A stretch of 5,568 bases of DNA, taken from the NCBI GenBank assembly GCA_019307545.1, contig JAFDJI010000286.1, positions 1 through 5,568 of the forward strand, read 5' to 3'. A model generated the notes under the pieces. It ran no database searches, was not told the DNA's origin, and saw nothing but the letters and a program-made list of their open reading frames with translations. Each line of letters starts with the position of its first letter. Within the stretch, counting starts at the first letter, position 1. Shown here one piece after another: positions 1 through 5,391 of the stretch. The position numbers were made by a program, and so were the translations under genes. Source of the stretch: Deltaproteobacteria bacterium. GTDB lineage: Bacteria > Myxococcota_A > UBA796 > GCA-2862545.

Positions 1-1190
1 CCTTGAGGCCGGCCGCGGTGTTTGGAGTCGACCTCGATGGCGACGGCCGCATCGATATCGTGTCCGCCTCCCACCAGACCGACCGGGGCGTCTGGTACCA
101 GAACCTCGGTCGCAGCCCCGCGGGCGACCTCAGGTTCGGGAACGAGGAGACGGTGTCCAACGAGACCGACCGCCCCAACTCCGTCTACGCCACCGACCTC
201 GACGGCGACGGGGACGCGGACGTGGTGTCCGCCTCCTACGACGACCACGAGGTCAGCTGGTTCGAGAACCCCTGGCTCCACTCCGACCACGATGGCGATG
301 GGATCCGCATCGGCGGGGATTGTGACGACTACGACCCGTCCGCGTTTCCCGGTACGCCCGAGATCTGCGGCGACGGCGTCGACAACGACTGCGACGGCAC
401 CCTGCCCGTCGACGAGTGGGACCTCGATGCCGACGGTCACCTCGGCTGCGAAGGAGACTGCGATCCCTTCGACCCGATGGTCTGGCCCGGTGCCCCGGAG
501 GTGTGCGACGGCGTTGACAACGACTGCGACGGTGCGTCCGACGAGGGGCTGGACGCGGACGGCGACGGGATCTGCGACGAACTCGACTGCGACGACGAGG
601 ACGCGACGGTCTACCCGGGCGCCCCCGAGCTGTGCGACGGCAAGGACAACGCCTGCGCGGGTGCGGTCCCCAACGAGGACACAGACGCCGATGGGGACGG
701 GTTCTCCATCTGCGAAGGCGATTGCGACGACACCGACGATGCGCGGTTCCCCGACAACCCCGAGACCTGCGACGGCGTCGACAACGACTGCGACGCCACC
801 ATCCCCGTTGCCGAGATCGACCTGGACGGCGACGGGGTGGCGGAATGCGAAGGCGATTGCAGCCCCCTCGACCCCAGCACCTACCCGTCGGCGCCCGAAG
901 TCTGTGACGGGGTGGACAACGACTGCGATGGCGCGCTGCCCGATGACGAGGCCGACACGGACGGTGACGGCCTCCGTTCGTGCGAAAACGACTGCGACGA
1001 CGACAACCCGGCCGTCCGACCCGGCGCGTTGGAGTTGTGCGACGACGGCGTCGACAACGACTGCGACGGCGAAGAAGACGAAGAGGCGTGCCTCGACACC
1101 GCCGGATGTGGCTGTGCGAATGCGCCGACTGGGTTCCCGGTGGGGCTGTGGCTCCTACCCCTCGCCGCCGTCGTGAGGCGACGGCGATAG
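1..1190 (+). CDS. Secreted FG-GAP/MopE-repeat protein with MYXO-CTERM-like tail (5' partial)
   Basis: The frame is open to the left edge and no signal peptide is present, so the N-terminus lies outside the window; the TTG at position 3 is probably not the true start. Numbering from that codon, residues 5-37 and 60-90 are two FG-GAP/VCBS-type repeats with DLDGDG calcium-binding-like loops. Residues 95-356 hold six repeats of the MopE metal-binding type, each with a D-x-DGDG loop, a GDCDD-like segment, a PGAPEVCDG-like turn and VDNDCDG. Residues 363-395 form a tail with Cys-Gly-Cys (369-371), a short hydrophobic run and four terminal arginines, as in MYXO-CTERM sorting signals. Proteins of this type are exported and, in myxobacteria, anchored at the cell surface after tail processing. 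The exact role is unknown; FG-GAP repeats often mediate adhesion or ligand binding. The family call is confident, the function is not. Confidence 0.95.
   Translation, partial: LRPAAVFGVDLDGDGRIDIVSASHQTDRGVWYQNLGRSPAGDLRFGNEETVSNETDRPNSVYATDLDGDGDADVVSASYDDHEVSWFENPWLHSDHDGDGIRIGGDCDDYDPSAFPGTPEICGDGVDNDCDGTLPVDEWDLDADGHLGCEGDCDPFDPMVWPGAPEVCDGVDNDCDGASDEGLDADGDGICDELDCDDEDATVYPGAPELCDGKDNACAGAVPNEDTDADGDGFSICEGDCDDTDDARFPDNPETCDGVDNDCDATIPVAEIDLDGDGVAECEGDCSPLDPSTYPSAPEVCDGVDNDCDGALPDDEADTDGDGLRSCENDCDDDNPAVRPGALELCDDGVDNDCDGEEDEEACLDTAGCGCANAPTGFPVGLWLLPLAAVVRRRR
285..1070 (+). repeat. Six tandem MopE-type Cys/Asp repeats within the CDS
   Basis: Six coding repeats spaced about 125-145 bases lie at roughly 285-398, 420-533, 549-662, 678-797, 819-932 and 954-1070. 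Each encodes a D-x-DGDG loop, a Cys-Asp-rich segment, a Pro-Gly/Asn-x-Pro-Glu-x-Cys turn and a D-N-D-C-D-G ending. The third repeat departs from consensus, with KDNACAG in place of VDNDCDG. The sixth has an extra Asp (CDDGVDNDCDG), and the first carries CGDGVDNDCDG. The four cysteines per repeat suggest disulfides or metal ligands. Repeats are diverged at DNA level, so this is an old protein-level duplication rather than a recent DNA expansion. Confidence 0.93.
1089..1187 (+). other. MYXO-CTERM-like C-terminal sorting signal
   Basis: The last 33 residues contain Cys363, a Cys369-Gly-Cys371 motif, a hydrophobic stretch (about 378-391) and a terminal RRRR. This tripartite layout matches the MYXO-CTERM class of surface-sorting tails, which are known mostly from Myxococcota and are processed by an intramembrane protease. 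The hydrophobic run is short and contains a Pro. The organism inference rests partly on this tail. Confidence 0.82.
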
Positions 1191-1199
1191 ACTGCCTCC

Positions 1200-1733
1200 A
1201 TGTCGACCGAGACCCCGGACCTGAAGAGGACCCTCGGCCTCCAGTTGACGACGCTGCGGGTGATCTGGGTGTCGTTCCTGACGGCCACCTTGGCGATGGG
1301 CGTGATGCTCGTCATCATCCCGATCGAGGAGGCGGACCCCGAGTCTCCCCTCCCCATGCTGCTGGGGGTCATCTCCCTCGTCGAGGCCGGCGCCGCCCTT
1401 TTCATGCGTTGGAAACTCATGGGCTCGATCGCCCTGGTGGCGCCAAGCGACCTGCGGGTGGACGAGTCCCTCGACGGCCAGGCACTGCTCGACGAGCTGA
1501 GCAGCGCAATGAACCGCTACCGTGTTGGCACGATCGTCGGGATCGCCTTCGCGGAGTCCATCGCGATCTTCGGGCTCGTCTCGGGACTCGTCACCATGCA
1601 ACCGCTGTGGTTCGCCCCCTTCGCCGCCTTCGCCGTGCTCCTGCTGCTCGTCCAGTTCCCCCATGTCGGCGGGGTACGGGCGGTGATGTCCGACAAGGGC
1701 CGCAAGGGTCTGTCCCGCGCGCTGGGGCGCTGA
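1200..1733 (+). CDS. Four-helix membrane protein of unknown function
   Basis: The 177-residue product has four likely membrane helices at about residues 18-41, 50-70, 109-131 and 136-153. A polar loop (about 81-108) separates the pairs and the C-terminus is basic. The ATG at 1200 is the first in-frame start after a TAG at 1188, and later starts would remove the first helix. No strong Shine-Dalgarno sequence lies at normal spacing, so translation may depend on coupling to the gene 9 bases upstream or on a weak site. Helices 2 and 3 each carry a buried-looking Glu (62 and 119) in similar settings, and helix 3 (FAESIAIFGLV) resembles the proton-binding helix of ATP-synthase subunit c. This may be chance. 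No family was recognised and no enzymatic motif is visible. The gene ends 5 bases before the convergent caspase gene. Confidence 0.86.
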   Translation: MSTETPDLKRTLGLQLTTLRVIWVSFLTATLAMGVMLVIIPIEEADPESPLPMLLGVISLVEAGAALFMRWKLMGSIALVAPSDLRVDESLDGQALLDELSSAMNRYRVGTIVGIAFAESIAIFGLVSGLVTMQPLWFAPFAAFAVLLLLVQFPHVGGVRAVMSDKGRKGLSRALGR

Positions 1734-1738
1734 CGGAC

Positions 1739-3283
1739 TCAGAAGGCGCCGCCCGCGACCAGCGCGACCCGCACGGTCCACCCGTGGTGCCACTCCCCGC
1801 CGTCCGCGTACCACAGGTAGCCACCCATGGTGGAGAGCCGCGCGAACACCGGTTGGGGGGGCATCCAGGCCACGGCGACCACGGGTACGGGGACGAGGGA
1901 CGGTGCGAGCAGCGGCGATTCGCCCGGGGCCTGGAGGAGGAAGCCCTGCAGACCGGCGCCGGCGCGAAGCTGGAGCGCCCCTGGGACCAGCACCCGCTCC
2001 ATTGCGATTCCCGCCTCCAGGGTCGGACGCTGCCAGCGGGCCACCGCACTCCCGTGGGCTACAACCTCCCAGCCCCGTCCGGGCCAACGGGGGAGGTGCA
2101 CCTCGGCGGAGAGCGTGGGACCTTCCGCGTCCGGGGCGCTCAGACCCTGCCATCCGCCGCCGACACCCAGTCGGAGCCAATCGCGTCGCAGCAGGGTGTC
2201 CACATCCACCCGTCCTCCCGAGGGGAGCCGCACCCGTTGGCGTGCCACGACCCGCTGGTTTCCTGGGGAGAGGATCTCCACCCGGTGGGGGCCGGGGTCG
2301 AGGGCAATGAGCCCCGGAAGAACGCCCTTGGAGACCCCGTCCACCCGCACCCCGTAGCCGTCGTACTCGGCGCGGAAGGAGCCCACCGCGGAGGCGCCGG
2401 CACGGGTCTGGCGGCCGGAAAGGACGATCGGGTCGGCGCCCAACACCTCCACTCGGGCATAGGGTCGCTGCGCCCCAGCGGTGAAGTCGTAGGTGAGGCG
2501 GCGGGCATGGTCGTGGGCCTCGGTGGCAGTGACCGCCCCGTCGCCGTCCAGGTCGGCTCGTTCCAGGGCCTCGAGGAAGTGCCAGGTGTAGATGTCGTGA
2601 CCCAGCTTCTCGCTTTCCCGTGCGGTTTCGTTCCAGGCGCACACCCCGATCACGATCACCGCCTCGGAGACCTCCCGCAGCGGGGGAATCGGCGGAGGGC
2701 CCTTGATGGACGCGAACTCCTCCTCCAAATCCGGGGGCAGGACGCTCTTGCCGCGTCCGGAGTGACAGGTGGCCAGCAGGAGGACCTTGCGGCGAGAGGG
2801 CAGGTCTTCCAGCCAGTCGAGCACTTCGGTGTGGGAGAGCCCCGTCCCCGGCACGTCGGAGAGGCGGGTGTCGGAGAGCACCAGGTACTGCCGCAGGTGC
2901 CCGCGGTCGTCCCGGGCCAGGGTCCCGTGGGCGGAGAAGTACACGAACACGGTGTCATCGGCGGAGCGGGACTGCTCGGCGAGCGCGGCCATCGCATCGC
3001 GCACCTCGCCCAGGCGGGTGGCCCCGGTGGTGGTCAGGGTCCATACCTGGTCGAAGTGGCCGCGTGCCGGGTCCTCCAGCACCTCGGACAGGGCCTCCGC
3101 GTCATCGTCGGTGAACCGAAGGGGGGCGAAGCCCGGGTCGTCGAACCCCGCTGGCCCGACGAGGAGCGCGAGGCGCTGGCCGCGGAACAGGTCGGTGGCC
3201 TCCTGGCCGTCCACCGCCTCCGACGGGACCATCCGTGGACCCGCGTGCGCGACGCACAGGACAAACCACAACAGGACCGTCAC
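1739..3283 (-). CDS. Exported caspase-like (C14) peptidase with EF-hand loop, PEGA-like domain and C-terminal outer-membrane barrel
   Basis: A GTG start at 3283 gives 514 residues. It overlaps the upstream stop as GTGA, has GGAGGT 6 bases upstream, and begins a signal peptide (about 1-14, cleavage after AHA). Longer in-frame starts lack this logic. Residues about 36-200 form a caspase p20-like domain: LALLVG strand, LRFTDDDA segment (Asp61), YFSAHG with catalytic His119, and LLLATCHSG with catalytic Cys173. Position Cys-2 is Ala171, where metacaspases usually have Asp. Residues 244-255 are a full EF-hand-type loop (DLDGDGAVTATE). Residues about 301-365 resemble a PEGA domain (VRVDG, then DPGPHRVEI). 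Residues about 371-514 show eight amphipathic beta segments ending in a terminal Phe, the hallmark of outer-membrane barrels. The enzyme is therefore probably periplasmic or surface-exposed and tethered to the outer membrane. It is last in the sigma/anti-sigma operon. Caspase assignment is firm; barrel and PEGA assignments are inferred from pattern. Confidence 0.93.
   Translation of the reverse strand: MTVLLWFVLCVAHAGPRMVPSEAVDGQEATDLFRGQRLALLVGPAGFDDPGFAPLRFTDDDAEALSEVLEDPARGHFDQVWTLTTTGATRLGEVRDAMAALAEQSRSADDTVFVYFSAHGTLARDDRGHLRQYLVLSDTRLSDVPGTGLSHTEVLDWLEDLPSRRKVLLLATCHSGRGKSVLPPDLEEEFASIKGPPPIPPLREVSEAVIVIGVCAWNETARESEKLGHDIYTWHFLEALERADLDGDGAVTATEAHDHARRLTYDFTAGAQRPYARVEVLGADPIVLSGRQTRAGASAVGSFRAEYDGYGVRVDGVSKGVLPGLIALDPGPHRVEILSPGNQRVVARQRVRLPSGGRVDVDTLLRRDWLRLGVGGGWQGLSAPDAEGPTLSAEVHLPRWPGRGWEVVAHGSAVARWQRPTLEAGIAMERVLVPGALQLRAGAGLQGFLLQAPGESPLLAPSLVPVPVVAVAWMPPQPVFARLSTMGGYLWYADGGEWHHGWTVRVALVAGGAF
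2519..2554 (-). other. EF-hand-type calcium loop inside the caspase protein
   Basis: Residues 244-255 of the caspase protein read DLDGDGAVTATE. This places acidic or hydroxyl ligands at EF-hand positions 1, 3, 5, 9 and 12 (Asp, Asp, Asp, Thr, Glu), with Gly at position 6 and Val at position 8. It lies just after the peptidase core. Calcium control of metacaspases is established in the family; that this loop binds calcium here is inferred. Confidence 0.7.
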
Positions 3284-4095
3284 GGGGAGACCTCCACCGT
3301 GATCGCCTCGTAGCCCACCCCGGGGGGTGGGCGCCCCTCCAGCCAGCCGGACACGACGTCCAGCGGATCCAGCGGGGCTGTGGAGGCGGCACACACCACG
3401 GTGAGGGAGGCGGGGGCATCGTCGAGGTCGAGGGCCACCCACTCGCCGCCCCAGGTCACGCGATGGCGCCCGGCCGGCTCAAGACCCGTAGTCTCGCCAT
3501 CTGGCGGCGCGAGGAAGGTCACGCCGCCCATGGTGACCCCGGGGTCCACCGCGAACAGGTACCGCGCGGCGCGTCGATCGGTCTCCACCTCGAACAGCAG
3601 GGTTTCGCCGCGGTCCACCCGGTCGCCGGAGACCACGCGACGGTCGAGGTCGAAGCGCTCGGCGCCGGCCCGCCCCGCGACTACCCGCAGATGCACTTCG
3701 GGGGCGACCGTAGCCACCACCCCCTTGACCCCCACCTCCGGAGACGGCTCTGGACCGGAGAACAGCACGAAGAGCGCCGCGGCAGCGGCGAGGGCCAGGG
3801 CGACCCCCAGCCCGCCCCTCCACCGTCGGCGTGGATGAGAAATCGCCTCTCCCGCCTTGGTGTCCGGCAACGCCGCCTCGAGCGCGGCCCACCCCGCGGC
3901 AACGTCGAGGGGCTCCGGGTCCGCAGCCTCCGCCTCCAGGAGCCGCGCCAGGGTGTCGAGGTCGGGACCCTCCGCCAAGACCTCCGCGCACTGCTGGCAC
4001 TCGCCGGCAAGGTGCGCGCCGAGCGCTCGGCGTTCCCGCGCGGGCAACGAGCCGTCGAGCAGCGCCTCCAGGCGTTCCGGGGTCAGGTGGGTCAT
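3280..4095 (-). CDS. Membrane anti-sigma factor with zinc-finger-like N-terminus and DUF4384-like periplasmic domain
   Basis: The ATG at 4095 overlaps the sigma-factor stop as ATGA and is preceded by GGAGGAG, giving 271 residues. The N-terminal helical domain contains His28, Cys33 and Cys36 (HLAGECQQC), a zinc-binding anti-sigma (ZAS-type) signature with one residue more than the usual H-x3-C-x2-C spacing. A linker follows, then a basic stop-transfer flank (HPRRRWRGG), then one membrane helix at about 94-113. The basic flank puts the N-terminus in the cytoplasm and residues 114-271 in the periplasm. The periplasmic part (about 134-250) has a GDRV, LLFEVETDRRA, RYLFAVDPG progression typical of DUF4384 domains, which are often found with caspase-like proteins. 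Expected role: bind and hold the adjacent sigma factor, releasing it on an envelope signal. The pairing rests on operon position and domain type. The sensor ligand is unknown. Confidence 0.9.
   Translation of the reverse strand: MTHLTPERLEALLDGSLPARERRALGAHLAGECQQCAEVLAEGPDLDTLARLLEAEAADPEPLDVAAGWAALEAALPDTKAGEAISHPRRRWRGGLGVALALAAAAALFVLFSGPEPSPEVGVKGVVATVAPEVHLRVVAGRAGAERFDLDRRVVSGDRVDRGETLLFEVETDRRAARYLFAVDPGVTMGGVTFLAPPDGETTGLEPAGRHRVTWGGEWVALDLDDAPASLTVVCAASTAPLDPLDVVSGWLEGRPPPGVGYEAITVEVSP
3290..3295 (-). promoter_or_regulatory. Ribosome-binding site deciding the caspase GTG start
   Basis: GGAGGT on the minus strand lies 6 bases before the GTG at 3283, inside the end of the anti-sigma gene. 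It supports this start over the upstream ATG at 3442 and the downstream Met18. Confidence 0.8.
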
Positions 4096-4712
4096 GGCGA
4101 CTCCTCCAGCGCCTCGGACAGGCGGACGAGCATGTGGGCGGCGGCCCACTTGCGGAAACGGAGCAGGCGGGTGGTCACCGCGGTGCGGCTCACCCCCAGG
4201 GATGCGGCGATCTCCGCGGTGGAGTGGGGCGGATCGGTGTAGAAGAGGCGCGCCGTGTCGCGCAGCCCGGGGTCCGGGCATGCTTCGATCACCTCCGCCA
4301 CCACCGCGGAGGCGCGCTCCGGGAAGGCCCGCACCGGACCGGGCTCCCGCGCCAGCCGCTCCAGGGCCGCCCGTTCTGTGCGGCGCTGGTCCGCCCAACG
4401 GAGGCAGGTCCTGCGGGTAAGCGTGCGGAGCCAGCCACTGAACCGGGCCGGGTCTCGCAACTCCCCGAGGGCGGCAAAGGCCTTGGCGAAACTCTCGTGG
4501 CACAGGTCGCTCGCCGCATCTCGGTCTCCCCGACAAAACGCCAGGCAGTACCCGAAGACCGCACGCACATGGTCGTCGTACAGGGTGTGCATGGCGGCGC
4601 GGTCACCACGCTGAGCGCGGACCACCAGCAGGTCGATAGGCCGTTGTGCGGACAAGGGGGGTGGGCTCCGGAGCAGGGCCAGAGTGGGGAGAAGGGCCAC
4701 GCTACCCGGCAT
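4092..4712 (-). CDS. ECF-type RNA polymerase sigma factor
   Basis: The chosen ATG at 4712 shares a base with the TAA of the preceding gene (TAATG) and has GAGGA about 4 bases upstream, giving 206 residues, normal for an ECF sigma factor. Residues about 43-112 are region 2: LYDDHVRAVFGYCLAFC, then DLCHESFAKAFAAL (the core-binding DxxxExFxKAxxxL pattern), then FSGWLRTLTRRTCLRWADQRR, which covers the -10 recognition part. Residues about 144-195 are region 4, with a helix-turn-helix (STAEIAASLGVSRTAVTTRLLRFRKW) for -35 recognition. No region 3 or 1.1 is visible, as expected for this class. The next gene is its probable anti-sigma factor. Autoregulation from a promoter upstream of the operon is likely but the promoter is not in the window. 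The first 25 residues are not conserved-looking, so a slightly later start cannot be excluded. Confidence 0.91.
   Translation of the reverse strand: MPGSVALLPTLALLRSPPPLSAQRPIDLLVVRAQRGDRAAMHTLYDDHVRAVFGYCLAFCRGDRDAASDLCHESFAKAFAALGELRDPARFSGWLRTLTRRTCLRWADQRRTERAALERLAREPGPVRAFPERASAVVAEVIEACPDPGLRDTARLFYTDPPHSTAEIAASLGVSRTAVTTRLLRFRKWAAAHMLVRLSEALEESP
4101..4107 (-). promoter_or_regulatory. Ribosome-binding site of the anti-sigma gene
   Basis: GGAGGAG on the minus strand sits 5 bases before the ATG at 4095, within the last codons of the sigma-factor gene. With the ATGA overlap it fixes the anti-sigma start and rejects the longer open frame that continues upstream to 4536. Confidence 0.8.
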
Positions 4713-5173
4713 TACATCCTCACCGCCAGCCCCGCGCCAAGCTCGAACCAACCTCCACTCCGGTCGAAGGGCTGTACCCGGTCCACCCGCGCGGTGACCG
4801 ACAGCCCCCAAAGCGCGAGCCACCGCACCCGCGCGCTGGCTCGACCCACTACCCGGGTCCTGCCCAACCCGAGGTCCATCCCGGGGGCATCGTCGGGGCC
4901 CAGCGGCACCACCCACTCCGGCATCGCGAGCAGGCCCGCGTTCCACCACCGCCCGTCCACCGGCTCCCACACCAGGCCCGCGCCCAGTGCGAGGGCGCGG
5001 CGCCCCGGAAGGAACCCGGCCTCGCCAGCGACGGCCAGTCCCCGGGCGAGCCCATAGTCGAGGGTGCCTCGGAGGGCGGGGGGTTGTCCGGGGTCGATGG
5101 CGGCGGAGAGCCCAGCGACGGTGCGTCCGGGCTGGGCCTGGGCCACACAGAGCGCGATCAACAGGGCGATCAT
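4712..5173 (-). CDS. Small exported probable beta-barrel protein
   Basis: The ATG at 5173 overlaps the previous stop as ATGA and follows GAGGAG by 8 bases, giving 153 residues. Residues 1-14 form a short signal peptide (MIALLIALCVAQA, cleavage before Gln14 or nearby), notably like that of the caspase protein (both contain LCVAxA). The mature part alternates polar and hydrophobic residues in about eight segments with Gly and aromatic residues (for example ALRGTLDYGLA, RALALGAGLVWEP, GLSVTARVDRV, GWFELGAGLAVRM), suggesting a small 8-stranded outer-membrane barrel. No catalytic motif is seen. The terminal residue is Met rather than the Phe typical of barrel proteins, which weakens the call; a periplasmic beta-sandwich is possible. 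It lies directly before the sigma factor, so it may be part of the sensed envelope component. Specific function unknown. Confidence 0.83.
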   Translation of the reverse strand: MIALLIALCVAQAQPGRTVAGLSAAIDPGQPPALRGTLDYGLARGLAVAGEAGFLPGRRALALGAGLVWEPVDGRWWNAGLLAMPEWVVPLGPDDAPGMDLGLGRTRVVGRASARVRWLALWGLSVTARVDRVQPFDRSGGWFELGAGLAVRM

Positions 5174-5391
5174 GGTGGAAGCTCCTCTTCTGGGTACACC
5201 GCTTGACTCCGAAGTGAGAGCGCGCACAGGCCCGCGCCTCCCGAGCCAGGGCGGTGGTACCGGCAGCCGGTGTGGGGGCAGGTGACCCGGGGGGCGCGCA
5301 GGGCCCAAGGGAAGGCGGCATTTGCGCCGGGGGCCGCGAGGAGGGCGGCCAGGGCGCACCCGCTCACCAGGAAGGCTCTGCGGGTAGTCAT
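5170..5391 (-). CDS. Small Tat-exported Cys/His-rich protein
   Basis: The ATG at 5391 overlaps the preceding stop as ATGA and has GGAGGG 4 bases upstream, giving only 73 residues. The N-terminus MTTRRAFLVSG carries a twin-arginine motif, followed by an Ala-rich hydrophobic region and a likely cleavage site after ANA (about residue 25). The mature protein is about 48 residues with Cys38, His40, Cys43, His46 and Cys56 (CPHTGCRYH, then LC). C-x-H-x-G-C equals the first ligand box of Rieske iron-sulfur proteins, but the second box (CPCHG) is absent. A small zinc or other metal site, or a disulfide, is an alternative. A VSGC string at residues 9-12 resembles a lipobox but sits too early in the hydrophobic region to be convincing. 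Tat export would fit a protein folded with its cofactor before export. No family was recognised. Confidence 0.76.
   Translation of the reverse strand: MTTRRAFLVSGCALAALLAAPGANAAFPWALRAPRVTCPHTGCRYHRPGSGGAGLCALSLRSQAVYPEEELPP
5182..5187 (-). promoter_or_regulatory. Ribosome-binding site of the 153-residue exported protein gene
   Basis: GAGGAG on the minus strand, 8 bases before the ATG at 5173, selects this start over a frame open to 5491. That longer frame would overlap the Tat-signal gene in another phase and bury the signal peptide. Confidence 0.78.

Noticed and set aside
1184..1199. TAGACT before the four-helix gene as a -10 promoter element
   Set aside because: No matching -35 element is visible at proper distance, and the string includes the upstream stop codon.
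1730..1742. Short inverted repeat CTGA-cggac-TCAG between the convergent stop codons as a bidirectional terminator
   Set aside because: The stem is only 4 bp, contains both stop codons by coincidence of TGA/TCA, and has no T-tract on either strand.
1739..3283. Caspase as part of an anti-phage or gasdermin-type cell-death system
   Set aside because: No gasdermin, nucleotide sensor, NTPase or nuclease lies nearby, and the protein is predicted to be exported; sigma/anti-sigma neighbours point to envelope signalling.
980..3313. A 777-residue open frame on the plus strand
   Set aside because: It overlaps three well-supported genes, is antisense to the caspase, has Arg/Gly/Pro/His-rich low-complexity composition typical of GC-rich shadow frames, and shows no domain.
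3284..3442. N-terminal extension of the caspase frame up to an ATG at 3442
   Set aside because: The 53 added residues are Arg/Gly/Pro-rich, overlap the anti-sigma gene and precede a clear signal peptide. The GTG at 3283 has a ribosome-binding site and a GTGA overlap.
4713..5321. Upstream extension of the sigma-factor frame to 5321
   Set aside because: The added sequence is low-complexity and runs antiphase through the small barrel gene. The ATG at 4712 gives normal ECF sigma size and a TAATG junction.
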